A stretch of 64,000 nucleotides of DNA from Jacaranda mimosifolia (Eukaryota; Streptophyta; Magnoliopsida; Lamiales; Bignoniaceae), in contig CM032123.1 of assembly GCA_018894105.1 (NCBI GenBank), forward strand, positions 2,853,001 to 2,917,000, given 5' to 3'. Every line of letters starts with the position of its first letter. The stretch's first letter is position 1. The notes beneath the pieces are model-generated. The model had not been told where the DNA came from. It was given only the letters and a program-made list of their open reading frames with translations, and did not search any database. The translations under genes and the position numbers were made by a program. Below are positions 1 to 12,069 of the stretch, piece by piece.

Positions 1-577
1 TAAGGCCTCAATGTTTTATCTTCCACTTTTCATTACAAATAATACTATACCATATAAAGTTAAAACACATACATTACCCAACAAAATGATCTTACTTTTT
101 GTCTTAAATCGAAACTCTAGGCCCAAAAAGAGAACACAATTTCATCACAATCACCAAAAAATCTTTCACTTACATCACCAACAAATGAAGCTCCCATAAC
201 CAAACTATTTGAAAGAACAAAAGATCCTCTCTGAGAATCCCTTATTCTAACCAGAAGAAAGAAAGAAAGGATATTAGAAGTAGTTGAAGCTATAATTTTA
301 TTAAGTATGGTAAACCAAACAAATATTCCAAACAAACTACTGTATTTTCCCACAATTCAAATACTGTCAGCCAAGAGAGAGATGTCCATACAGTTTTAGT
401 TCATATATAAAACAACAGAAGCATTTTAGGAGTCCTCATTACACGGCAAATATTTGTCACAAACCTTCTCTGTATTCTTCTGATTATAAAATCCCAACCT
501 GCACATGGGAGGAAGATGCAGCTCAGAGCATCATTTACCAACCTAAGATCTCCCATCTCTCTCTCTCTCACTCACAC

Positions 578-615
<38 letters not shown>

Positions 616-2507
616 TTACACTCATTTCAAAATACTTCTTTTTTCTGTTTCATTTGGATTTAATAAGAAGACCCTAGAAGGAATATAAACTTTTTATATG
701 AGGGCATCACCATACCTAAATTGATAATAAGGGCATGCCAAATCTTACTCAGATATGTTGTTCACCAGTCATAATTTCTCACACATAAATGATAAATTTT
801 GATGAAATAAAAATGGTACGCCAATCATAAGGGCATGGCCAAATGGAATGTGTGCTCATCACCATGTTCCATGTGATTAACCAAATCAACAACAAGATTT
901 CCAGCTCCTTTTCTATTGTAGCATATGAAAATCTAATAATTCAAAAATTCAAACTTTGATCTAATGCAAAACAGTATTAGTCTTTGACATGTGTCCAATC
1001 TAGGAGATAAGTACAACTTGGATCCCCCAATTATAAAGGTTCCCCAGGGCAAGATGATACATTCCATATATTGTCATAAATCCATAATCAAAAACTGCCG
1101 CAAAATCTCATCTATCTAGTAGACCCAAAAGAAAGAACAGCTGGATCTGAAGAATGTTGGCCAAAAGTAAAAAGCAACTACGACATCCAGACTATAGAAT
1201 CTCCATACTAAATGTGCCAACCAAAACTCAAGCAATTCTTGTCAGGCACTACAATTCGATCAAATTCCAGAACACTGATGCCTTGCACAAAGAAAACTAA
1301 GAGTTATAGTACCAAGGTGTAGTGATTCTGACAAATACTTAAAGGCCTAGCATAATGGTTTCACAATATGCTAATTCCAATTGTCAAACATAAGACATGA
1401 ACTTAACAGCACTTAAAAAGAAAAGGAAACAGAAATTTTGACTCATACTGTTTTTTAGGCTAAATTTTTTTGAATAAATGTTACAATGAATTTGAGCAAT
1501 AGGTAAGAGGATTACAGGTTACAGTATTGTCTGAAACAGCAATTAGTTAATTAACCTGATGTGTGACAGTCGGCGAGTTTTCCAAAGTCTTAATAAAGCC
1601 CTTTAACCTGATGTGTAATAGCACATAAATGGCATTAAGACCATATTAGTGGCACAAAACAGCTAATCTACATGACAAACAATTTACTTCCTTGGGCTTC
1701 TCTCATGTCCAATCCGTATGGAAGCATCAGAAAATGAATACTCACCCCAGGAAAGAAAACTCGCACACTTTATGTGACAGTCGGCGACAATATGCGCACT
1801 TATATTCAGTCAACAAAGCAATATAGACAAAGGACAACTGTGGGAGGATCTTTCCATGTCTTCAAACTTTAAAAGCTGTCTTGGCAGCATATTAAATTCT
1901 ATGGTTAAGGTGCAAAGGGAAACCAAGTTTTAATATGAGGAATAGTAACCAAAATTTTGAAGAATCAAACATGCACATTAAGAAAAAGGAAAATTGGTTC
2001 TCCTAGCTTCAAGCATTCACTAGAACTTCAAACCTTAAATCAAATGGGACTCAGATATCATAGTAAAAAAGAAAGGGTCCAGTTGACACACAAAACCTCC
2101 TCTGGATAATCCAGAAATATGTGTAATGTACATATGTTTTGAAAATTACAGGAATGCCATCCACTCATCTAAAAAGCACACATAATAATTAAATAGAAAA
2201 TGTTACCAAACAATCTAGATAAGTGATATCTAAGCTCAAGCCAAATCTTAGTTTCAACCAACTCTATCAAATATCATTTGTAAATAAAGATAAATAGCAC
2301 AAAATGCAGATAGTTAACGAGAAAAGAAAAATAACCAAAAAAATAATGGAACAGAATGTAGAAAATGCTGAAATACAGGAAGCTTATGTTAAGAAGAAAG
2401 GATGCAGACAGCAACACGTTATGGCTCACTTGCAAGTTTTCAGAAGAAAAAGAACTTACTTAGTCATGTGTATAGAAAACGCATGCATGTGGCTTCTTCA
2501 TCAACTT
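1..2507. other. Non-coding stretch left of the RPA43-like pseudogene
   Basis: I see no reading frame with a recognisable domain and no convincing splice-linked exons on either strand. The sequence is AT-rich, with one clear microsatellite near 583-612. Short open frames here have no family features and look like chance. Part of the right end could be 3' flank of the minus-strand RPA43-like locus, whose stop codon lies at 2508-2510. Confidence 0.6.
555..612. repeat. (TC)n / (GA)n inverted microsatellite pair
   Basis: A short TC run (about 556-569) is followed, after about 14 bases, by a 30-base (GA)n run at 583-612. The two runs are complementary, so the block can fold into a hairpin, and the purine/pyrimidine asymmetry could also favour triplex DNA. 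It lies in non-coding DNA. Confidence 0.85.
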
Positions 2508-3649
2508 TCAAGTGTGTTCTTTTCTCCTTTTCTTTGACTTCCTAACATGGTCATCATTATACAAGGAAGATGTTCCCCCAGTAACCATCAATCTATCATT
2601 CTCTAGCTTTTTATCTTCTTCCTGTCCAATTGTCCCCAGCATCATTTTGTACCTTGGTCAAATAAAAATATGCAAAATACTCTAGATGAACTATCTATCA
2701 TCGAGAAAAAGTTTAGATCAGAACCTATCAGCTTGAGACCATTTGTCCAAATTTTTATCCAACCATCGAGCACATCCTGTTTGGTCAGCAAGCAAAGATC
2801 CTGATATGTGAAGGATCTCTTCATCAAAGCTACAATGAGAATGCATAGGAGTGAATTCAACAAAAACAACAGAGTACCACAAACAACTTTTAAATTGGAA
2901 GACTTCAATTCCTTTTTGTTTTTAAGAAAGGAAGAGTGTAAGAAATTATGATTCAATTGCCATGTATGTAGCTATCAAGCCTCAAAATTAATGCTTTTAT
3001 GCGATTGCAACATAAAAAAGAAAGCATGACTATGACTAAATAAAGTCAACCAAACGCATCAAATAGAGACTTTTTTCCGCTGAATATCACTGTACCCCAT
3101 TAATCTAAATCACATGTAAGATCTTCTCTCAATCTCTATCCAAGACTTGCTATGTGGGATTCTGAAACTCATAATAATCAAAGATAAAGTAGCCCCCTAA
3201 ACTACAATTTGATTTGTAATTATCAAATCCTAGTTAATACTGTCTCCAGACAATTAAACTGTGATTGTCAATTCATATTCTAGTCCATCCATCACTAAAA
3301 ATAAAAGACTGATGCTTTTTAGGTACAATTACTCTAGGTGCTAAATTTGGCAGAAGATATGCAGCAGAAAGCCTATTTTCATAAAGAAGGGGCAAACAAT
3401 ATTTCACCTCTTCACCAGAAAGCGTAGAATGGTTCCAACTTTTATTGTCTTGTGAGATTGGCTAACGTAAATTTCCTCTCCACGTTTCCGCAGTAGAATT
3501 CACATAAACCAAGTAATACTCCTCAAACGCAACAATGCCAATGCCTTACTGTTCATGATTAAGATACTTACGTATTTATGTTTGAATTCATCCCTGGATG
3601 GGAGTAGTTACACAACCAAATTCGCCCCGCATTCTTTCAGTCCCTCCAT
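2508..3649 (-). pseudogene. RNA polymerase I subunit RPA43/NRPA7-like, truncated and broken
   Basis: RPA43 (plant NRPA7) is the Pol I stalk subunit with an RPB7-like N-terminal part and an OB-fold. Four exon remnants read on the minus strand in consistent phase: 3649-3572, 3487-3408, 2829-2725 and 2652-2508. Exon 1 begins MEGLKECGANLVV, like the plant family start, then hits TAA and jumps directly to a DEFKHKY stretch that belongs about 85 codons further on, so most of the RPB7-like part is missing. Exon 2 reads KRGEEIYVSQSHK..IKVGTILRFLVK, exon 3 FDEEILHISGSL and WLDKNLDKW, and exon 4 ends KSKKRRKEHT, a basic tail typical of the family. The acceptor of the first intron is GG instead of AG. 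Introns are retained, so this is not a processed copy. A functional gene with an unusual first exon elsewhere is possible but less likely. Confidence 0.85.
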
Positions 3650-3714
3650 TAAAAGGAATACCGAGGAAAATTACGAACTCCTTCACCGTTGATTGTGTTG
3701 GATTGAAGCTGGTA

Positions 3715-3763
3715 GGGTTTTAGGGTTTGATATATAAAATCATAATCCCCCGCAAAACCCTAA
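3715..3763 (-). promoter_or_regulatory. Telo-box and TATA motifs upstream of the RPA43-like copy
   Basis: Just upstream of the broken RPA43 start are telomere-like boxes (AAACCCTAA) in both orientations, about 3720-3728 on the minus strand and 3755-3763 on the plus strand, and a TATATA stretch at 3731-3736. Telo-boxes are known to be common in promoters of plant ribosomal-protein and ribosome-biogenesis genes, which fits a Pol I subunit. Their survival suggests the original promoter is still attached to the decayed copy. Confidence 0.55.
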
Positions 3764-3769
3764 TTTCGA

Positions 3770-4604
3770 TCTTTTTGTTTGTTTGAAATTGAACTGAGCT
3801 GAAATTAAATTGTAGGTTCTTTATTTTTTTATGGGCTCAGTCCATGAGAGAATCGAATAATTAGGTAGTTGGGCCGGTATTGGGCTAATACACGCAAGGT
3901 ATGAGCTTTTATTGCTTTTGTTCTTATGAATGGAGGAAAGAAGAAGAAAATATATCATAAAATGGACAAAAAAGGGAGAATATAATCTTCTTTTCCTTAG
4001 TTTGGAGTTCTAAATATAATTTTTCAATGCAAAAATAAGTTGAATAAAATACTTAAAAATGAAAAATTACCAATGTATTTTTCTAATTGTGTAGATAGTA
4101 AAATGCTACAATCGAGAAAGTACATGAAATTGTTAGTTAGAGGTTGTTTCTATGAGCTTATAAAACATTCGATAATTTATTTATTTTTTTTGAAAAAAAT
4201 ATCTTATAAACTTCCATCTTAAATAAGATGTTACTTAGGGCCTTATAACTCTTTTAAGATAAAGTAAGAATTAACTTATTTTCAGAATTTTAGCAAATTT
4301 TTATAATTTAAACCATATAATTACAAAATTATCATTTTTGAAATATGTAAGCTCCAAGAACTTAATTTTTAAAATAAAATTTAATATCTTATAAATTCCA
4401 GAAATATCTTATAATACGTAAAAAGCTTGTACATATTTTAAATGAACTTAACCAAAGACACTATTAATATTACTTAGACGATAACTTATACTATGATCAT
4501 ACATTAAACAAATGATAAAGCTCGCACTGCAATGTACACTAATTATAGAAATCTGGTAACTTAATATAGACACCATCAATAAATAGATATGAAATAAAAC
4601 TATT
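3770..4604. other. Intergenic AT-rich DNA
   Basis: No gene seen. The part from about 4190 to 4450 holds AT-rich sequence with phrases such as cttataaacttc and atattttata that recur near 10.6, 13.9 and 26.4 kb. This suggests an old, degraded repeat family. I could not define its ends. Confidence 0.45.
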
Positions 4605-4875
4605 AGGACTAGTTTGGTTGGATTTTTACGTTATCTTATGATTATTTATCATGTGATAATTTGTATGATTTTTATCATTTATCTTATAGTTTGGTTGGCA
4701 TTATAAATAAACATATGGAGGGTGACAGGTTTATTTATTATGGGAATTACACATATAAACAAGGACTTTTAGTATTTATGCGAGTTTAAGTGTTTATTGT
4801 CACTCTAATCAAATGAATAATAAAGTAAGATAAAAATACTGTATCACACCTTATTATCCCAACCAAATTAATTCT
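4605..4875. mobile_element. MITE-like element, TTTGGTTGG terminal inverted repeat
   Basis: The left end contains agtttggttggattttt and the right end the complementary ttatcccaaccaaatta, giving an imperfect terminal inverted repeat around a short AT-rich core with no coding capacity. The ends resemble those of the longer element at 26756-27536. Exact boundaries and target duplication are not certain. Confidence 0.55.
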
Positions 4876-5223
4876 TAATGTGATTTATTTTCTCATTCTC
4901 ATGATCTACTTGATAAGTCAAGGATCCTATGTTGCTACTATTTAATCTTCCAGAAAATTATGCCGTGTAAAGTGCTTCAGCACAAAAATAAAATCCACCA
5001 ACTCAAAAATAAAGTGAAATACATACAATAGGAACATGATAGTGCAATTTGATCTAACTTCTTATCTATTCTCGTATGCCACTTTGTTGGTAAGAAATGC
5101 AAGATGGGATATGAGGGAGAGTTTTAGTCAAAAGCAAATTAGGCCACACCTAACAATAAATGCTTATTTTAGGTTTTGTTGATTGTTGTTAGAATGTTGA
5201 CATAGGTAATTGTAGAACTCTTA

Positions 5224-5712
5224 TGCCCGTTTGGTTTCATTTTCTGGAGTCATTTTTATTTTTTAATGAAAATGCATAGTAAAAAGTTAGCTAGAAAAAG
5301 TATTTTTGAAAATGAAGTTGTGTTTGGATGTGTTGTTTAAAATTATAGGTTTATATATAGGTGTGAAAATGAATAGTATTTAGATGCTGGATATTTTTGT
5401 ATTAAAAGTTATGTAGTTTTTTAATTTGAATTGATGATGTGATGTGTAATTGTTTGAAAAATTAATATTATAATTTGAGTTTGAATTTATAATATCTTTG
5501 TGGTGAATATTATTTGAGAAGTATTGGAAAGATAAAAAGGTAGATATATATAATAACAGGGGGGGAATATGAGTGAAAATGGAGAGAAAGTGTAAAAAAG
5601 AATATTTTGAGAATGAAAATGTATGAGAAAATGATGTAAAAGTTGATAATTTTTTATTTCATTTTTAACAGAAAATGAAAATGAGGTTTGAAAATAAAAA
5701 TAAATGGGCCCT
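5224..5712. mobile_element. MITE-like element, GCCCGTTTGGTTTCATTTTC type
   Basis: The left end reads gcccgtttggtttcattttc and the right end aaaataaaaataaatgggc, an imperfect terminal inverted repeat around a non-coding AT-rich core. The same ends recur at about 8187-8531, 10993-12069 (three copies), 14162-14483 and 54060-54362. It is a multi-copy non-autonomous family in this window. Confidence 0.65.
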
Positions 5713-5885
5713 TAGTATTGTGAATAAATATGTGACACTTCTAAGATTTATGTTCTTTCGAACTTGAATTGTCGGACATGAAATGATTCACAATTTGAGA
5801 AATCTTCTTTATTAGATCAAAATGTTCAAATTGTCTAAATTATGCCATCTTAACCACGGTTTGTTATTTAAATAGCAAACCTATA

Positions 5886-7690
5886 TCTCTATATTTTGAT
5901 ATTTTATAGGTATAGTCTGGTGATCAAATAACAAATACATGGAAATCCTCTATTTTTTATTTTTATTTTTATAGATATGTAATCATTTTTATGTTGCTTA
6001 ATCTCTCCCAACTTTTTAGCTCCTAATATAAACACTGAGTTAATCGTTGAAAATTTTTTATTGGGAAAAATCCAATAATCCATAACCTTTTGAATGGCTT
6101 TAGAATCCAATTTAATTCAGTCAAACTAAAAATTCGTGTGAGTTACTCCTTTGACTAAAAAAAAACTATTTTTGGAACCCATATCAAATGTATACTTATT
6201 GTATAAATATTACTATTCCCTTCACATTTAATTAATTTAAGTATGTCTCTATATTTTGACATTTATAAGCATAGCCTGGTGGTCAAATAACAAACACTTG
6301 TAAATACTCTATTTTTTTATATTTATAGATATATAATTATTTTTACATTACTTAATTTGTTCCAGCTTTTTAGCTCCTAAGTCAAACACTGAGTTAATCG
6401 TTGAAAAAATTTTATTGTGCAAAACCCAATAATCCATAACCTTTTGTATGGTTTTAGAATCCAATTTACATCAATCAAACTAAAAGTTCGCGTGAGTTAC
6501 TCCTTTGACTTAAAAAAATAGAAAAAAAGGACTATTTTTGGAACCCATATCAAATGTATACTTATTATATAAATATTACTATTCCCTTCACATTTAATTA
6601 ATTTAAGTATGTCTCTATATTTTGACATTTATAAGTATAGATTGGTGGTCAAATAACAAACACATGTAAATACTCTATTTTTTATATTTATAGATATATA
6701 ATTATTTTTACATTACTTAATCTATTCTAGCTTTTTAGCTTCTAATTCAAACACTGATTTAATTGTTGAAAAAACTTTGTTGGGCAAAACCCAATAATCC
6801 ATAATCTTTGGTTTCGTTTTAGGATCCAATTTACTTCAATCACACTAAAAGTTCGCATGAGTCACTCCTTTAACTAAAAAAAAAGAACTATTTTTGGAAC
6901 CCATATCAAATGTGCACTTATTATATAAATATTACTATTCCCTTCACATTTAATTAGTCTCTATATTTTGACATTTATAGGTATAGCCAGTTGGTCAAAT
7001 AACAAACACATGTGATTACTCTATTTTTTTATATTTATAGATATGTAATTATTTTTATGTTACTTAATCTCTTTCAGCTTTCTAACTCCTAATTCAAACA
7101 CTGACTTAATCGGTGAGAAATTTTATTGGGCAAAACCCAACAAATCATAACCTTTTCCACGATGTTTCAATTCAATTTACATCAATCAAACTAAAAGTTC
7201 ACGTGAGTTACTCCTTTAACTTAAAAAAAATAGAAAGAAAAAAAGAACTATTTTTGGAACCCATATCAAATGTATACTTAATAACTTATTATATAAATAT
7301 TAGTATTCCCTTCACATTTAATTAATTTAAGTATGTCTCTATATTTTGACATTTATAGGTATAGCTTGCTGGTCAAATAACAAATACCTATAAATACTCT
7401 ATTTTTTTATATTTATAGATATGTAATTATTTTTACGTTACTTAATCTCTTTCAGCTTTCTAACTCCTAATTCAAACACTGAGTTAATCGTTGAAAATTT
7501 TTATTTGGCAATACCCAACAACCCATAACCTTTTCTATGATTTTAGAGTCCAATTTACATCAATCAGACTAAAACTTTGCATTAGTCACTCCTTTAACTA
7601 AAAAAAAAAAAAAACTACTTTTGGAACCCATATCAAATGTATACTTATTATATAAATATTACCATTCCATTCACATTTAACTAAATTTAA
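5886..7690. repeat. Five tandem copies of a 346-378 bp satellite unit
   Basis: The phrase ctatattttga recurs at 5889, 6249, 6615, 6961 and 7339, giving spacings of 360, 366, 346 and 378 bp. Each unit repeats the same order of phrases: a tatagcctggtggtcaaat block, a tagctcctaa..aaacactga block, a ccaataatccataacc block, an attttggaacccatatcaaa block, and a cattcacatttaatta end. The units differ by substitutions and small indels, so the array is old or slowly homogenised. There is no coding capacity. Confidence 0.9.
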
Positions 7691-8186
7691 GCAAGCTAGA
7701 ACAATAGACTAGAATTCCCCCAAAAAGAAAATTATGGGAGATGTTCATTTCATAGTGGAAGAGTGGGAAAACTCAAAAGAGAATGCCCTTTTTACCAACT
7801 AGACAAAATGGAGTTCTCTTACACAAAAGAATATGTCTCCTTACATCCCTACATTGTACTCTGTTCTTCTGTTCCCCTCTTTCGCCACGCCTAATTTTGG
7901 TTCTTTCACTTTCAATTATCATGCTTGCCCCCTCATTTTTGTATGCTTTTTCCTGTTTTTCTTTCTCCTTTTCCCATTATCTGGTTATTTTTCTTCTTCT
8001 TCTTCTTCTTTTTTTTTTTTTTACCTCGATGAAATCCTATTATTATGGGTATAATAACAATGATAATCTTAATCATTTGACTGTTCCTCAAAGTTGGTCC
8101 TAAAACTTAGGGGTAATGATATACATTTTAGTCATTTTGCTTTGAAAATTCCCTCAACTTATCAATTTTACCATGGTCAAAGTCTT
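7691..8186. other. Intergenic DNA with a pyrimidine-rich tract
   Basis: A C/T-rich stretch at about 7850-8030 ends in a TTC repeat followed by poly-T (about 7990-8020). Overlapping open frames cross it because pyrimidine-rich DNA has few stop codons. I see no domain, signal or splice support for a gene. Confidence 0.5.
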
Positions 8187-8531
8187 GGGACTGTTTGGTT
8201 TTATTTTCATTTCTAATTTTTATTTATATTATTTCTAAAATTTGAAAAGTTATTTAGTGAAAATGAGTTTGTATTTGGATGAAATGTTGAAAATGTAATG
8301 ATTATGTTGGTTTTAATAAGTTGTAGGTGGAGAGAGATAGAAATAATAGAATAGAGAGAGAATATATAGGTTATTGAGAAAAAATATATAGATTATTAGA
8401 TAATGTGTTTTGAAAATGAAAATAAAAATAAAAATTATGTTGAGTGAAAATTTCTAAAAAGTGATTATTTTTATTTTTGAAATAGTAGAAAATAGAAAAA
8501 GTGAGTGTGGAAATAAAACTAAACGGGCCCT
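8187..8531. mobile_element. MITE-like element, GTTTGGTTTTATTTTC type
   Basis: Left end gggactgtttggttttattt, right end ggaaataaaactaaacgggc: complementary ends around a short AT-rich core. It is the same family as the element at 5224-5712. Confidence 0.65.
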
Positions 8532-8989
8532 GTTAAATACATTCTTACAAGTAATTGAAAGTTTTGAGATTATAGTTGAAATATCAACTTATAGCATGCC
8601 AAAAGTTGTCTTTGTTAAAAAAACAAAAAATAAAATAAAATGACATTTAAATCAAAATTAAATTATAAAAAAAATGAATCATTGAGTAAAAAAGCAATGA
8701 TTTTAATGCAGTATACCAAAATAATGTAATTGAAGAGTATTCAATTGAAATCAAAGGATCCACGTCTTTATTTTTGGAGCATTCAAATTCGGAAAAAATC
8801 TAACTATCTGATACCATTGCATTTTAATAGTCTGGTGGGCTCAAATATAATCACATGATTCTGATAATCCCCAAATAACTTTATTTATTGTATTTAAAGA
8901 GTATGTCATCCATCTAAATATTTATTTGCATTATATATTTTTTTTGTTTAACTTTATAAGATATGCATTACTTTTTAATTAATTTAAAT

Positions 8990-9054
8990 GTTGGTGGTCA
9001 GGAGTTCGAACCCTAACGGACTCCTGATATGCATGCATGTGTATAAATAAAAAA
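8990..9054 (+). mobile_element. SINE-like fragment (3' half)
   Basis: A box-B-like ggagttcgaacccta stretch is followed by cggactcctgat, then tgtgtataaataaaaaaa. The same order of phrases occurs in the fuller copy at 60897-60992 and, inverted, at 26162-26280. The tRNA-like 5' half is not recognisable here. Confidence 0.55.
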
Positions 9055-10029
9055 AATTAATTTAAACATTGGAGGATTTTCATTGGACAATTCTGAATAA
9101 TCCTAACATATCTTTACTTTCAAAATCAAATCAAGACATATAATTCGACCAAAAAATTCGATTAATTGAGACAGCAATGGTTATCCTTTTTAGGTAGAGG
9201 TTAGCATAATAAGCCAATTTATTCTTGTGATTCCCATGAATTTCAAATTGCAATAATAGATTGTTTTGAAGTGGGGGAAAAAGAAAAAAGAGAACACTTG
9301 AAGCCATATGGTGAATTATGAGGGTGACCTTTATGTTAAAATAATATAAATTTTTTAATCCAAAATTCCATACTATAATTACCATTATTGCCAAAAAAGC
9401 TTAGTTTAATATCAAAAGACCAATTCCTCAACATTTTAAGATTATCATAATCATAATCCAACCATCACAAGAAACATTAAAATTATTAATTATTAATTGA
9501 CATTAAACACTAAAATTATCATTGTCAAATGTTTGTGGCTTTTAATAATGTCATATTAGACATCAAACATTAAAGTCAAAATTCCAAAAGTGAACTATTT
9601 AAAAATAATAATAATAATAATAATCCAAAAGTTAACACACCATGATACCATAGAATAGCCTTTAATTTTGGTTGCCATAGTCAATGGGGGTCAAAACATG
9701 CTACATTTCTTTGATTGCTTCCTTTGAAATCTTCTCCAAATCTTACTAATTAATGGCCATATTAATTTACTACTACTTTTCTTATTTTTGCAATAATTAA
9801 GGAATATTATAGTGTAAATATTGGGGGAAAAGAGCTACCACTAGCACATAATGATGAGATTTCGTATTATTTTTCAACTATAAAGGTCATTAGTTGATAC
9901 TTGACCAAACCATAATAATGATGCTTACCTAAAAAATTATGACAAATACAAGACTCTACATTAATTATGTATGTAAAGGTTGTTTGGTAAAACTTATGTA
10001 AAATAAAATGTCAATAGAACTTGTAAGAT
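9055..10029. other. Intergenic AT-rich DNA
   Basis: No gene seen. There is a short ATA microsatellite at about 9604-9624 and scattered AT-rich sequence. Open frames here are short and without recognisable features. Confidence 0.45.
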
Positions 10030-10402
10030 AGTATGAGAGTGTTTGGTTATATTTCCCCAAAACAATATTATTTTGAGGAAACATAACTAAACATATTTAT
10101 GTTTTTCCTCCAAAATGCACATTCTCCAATATATACATACACATAATATATATATTTTTATTATTTTAACATTAAAAAAATCACTCAAATCCATTTTCAC
10201 CCCAAAAACTCAATAAAAAAATATTGATTTGACTGCACAGTAAAAAATGTATCTCAAAAAACATAAACAAATATACCAAAAAACAACTTTCACATTCTAG
10301 AATAATTCATTACCCCAAAACACATAATAATAATAATAATAATAAGAAGAAGAAGAAGAAGAAGAAGAAGAACAACAACAACATAACCAAACATTCCCAA
10401 TA
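10030..10402. mobile_element. MITE-like element, TGTTTGGTTATATTTC type, with compound microsatellite
   Basis: The left end has gagtgtttggttatatttcc and the right end the complementary ataaccaaacattcc. The core is non-coding and includes a compound microsatellite, (ATA)n-(AGA)n-(ACA)n, at about 10325-10385. Its ends match those of the element split by the LTR retrotransposon (33831-34097 plus 44592-44724). Confidence 0.6.
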
Positions 10403-10992
10403 TTTTTATTTGATGTTTTTTAAAAAGTATTTAGACAAAATAAAATTTTGGAGCATATAACATATTATGTTATTAATATTAATTTAAAATTGTTATGGCC
10501 AAAAATTAAAAGAAATTGTTAAAAGTTCAAAAATAAATTAAAATTCCTTATTTTTTTAATAAAAAAGAAAAAAAATTATGAAATCCTGTTATTTTATTTC
10601 GAGAGTTTATAGCTACTCAATTTTTTAAAATTTATGTTGAATATATTATAATATCTTATAAGTTCTCAAATATTTTATAATATCTTTTGAGAAATTTATA
10701 AGTCGATTAAAAAATCCCTCTTAACTAATAACTCTTTTTTTCTTTTACAAAATGAGGAAATAAATACTTAAATTGAAAACCTCAATTTATGGGGAATTGT
10801 TATTTTGCCAAGTAAATTTTGGCAGGTAATGCGACGGTGGAACATTTCTATTTGTGTACAGCTGATTTTTGAAAAATAGTATTTCTAAATAATCAAGAAT
10901 ACCCGATATATCTCACAACTTAACCAAACAATTCACTAAATTAAAAATGTAACAAAAATAAGATTTTACCATAAATTCAAATTATACTTGTA
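10403..10992. other. Intergenic AT-rich DNA with degraded repeat
   Basis: No gene seen. The stretch 10620-10740 has the cttataagttctcaaatattttataa type of sequence found at several other places in the window, suggesting an old repeat family. Confidence 0.4.
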
Positions 10993-12069
10993 GTGCCTGT
11001 TTCGTTTTGTTTTCAAAATTCATTTTCATTTTCTCCTAAAAATAAAAACCTAACAACTTCTCCCATATTTTTACAAATGTTTTCATTTTCAGCACATTTT
11101 TTCAAACACACTCTTACACGCTCTCTCCATTTTCATACTTTATTTTCTCATACTCTTATCTGCACAACTTTCAATACAAAAATACTACAATATCTAAATA
11201 CAACTCATTTTCAATCCTACATAATCATTTCATTTTAAACAAAATATCAAAACAACATTTCATTTTCAAAATCACACTTATAACTAACTTTTCATTATTT
11301 ATTTTTACAAAAAAATGAAAATGCCCCCAGATGCTCTTTTGGTTTTGTTTTCAAACATCATTTTTATTTTCTTTTGAAAATAAAAATAAAAAACTATCGA
11401 CTTCTCCCTTATTTTCATAGACATTTTTATTTTCAGCACATTTTCAAACACACTCTTAAACTATCTCTCCATTTTCACACTTTATTTTCTCTCACTCTCA
11501 TTTGCACGACTTTTAATATAAAAATACAATAATATCCTAATACAACTTATTTCCAACCCAACATAATTATTTCATTTTAAATAAAACATCCAAACAATAT
11601 TTCATTTTCAAAATCACACTTATAACTAACTTTTCACTATTTATTTTTACCAAAAAATAAAAATGCTTCCAAAAAACAAAATCAAATGACCTCTTACATC
11701 TTGAAACTTAGTGTCTGTTTGGTTTTGTTTTCAAAGTCCATTTTTATTTTTCCTTGAAAATAAAAATAAAAAGCTATCAATTTTTTTTCTAATTTCACAA
11801 ACATTTTCATTCTCAACACATTTTTCAAACACACGCTGAGATTCTTTCTTTATTTTTACACTTTATTTTCTCATACTCTTATTTACACGACTTTTAATAC
11901 AAAAATACTATAATATTTAAATATAGTTTATTTTCAACCACATATAATTATTTTATTTTAAATAAAATATTTAAATAATATTTATTTTCAAACTCATATT
12001 TATAATTAACTTTTCAGTATTTTATTCACCAAAAATACTTTCAGAAAAAAAAATTCAAACCGACTCTTA
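10993..12069. mobile_element. Three head-to-tail copies of the GTTTGGTTTTGTTTTC MITE-like family
   Basis: Three units of about 330-360 bp start near 10993, 11331 and 11711. Each begins with tttggttttgttttca or a close variant, carries a cacactctta..tctccattttca block, then a tacaactcattttcaa block, and ends in aaaaatgaaaatgc..cc or a variant. The tandem arrangement in one orientation is unusual for independent MITE insertions and suggests local duplication. Confidence 0.7.

Noticed and set aside
7783..8103. Overlapping plus-strand frames with hydrophobic Ser/Phe/Leu-rich proteins
   Set aside because: They follow from the pyrimidine-rich tract (TTC and poly-T), with no splice or family support.
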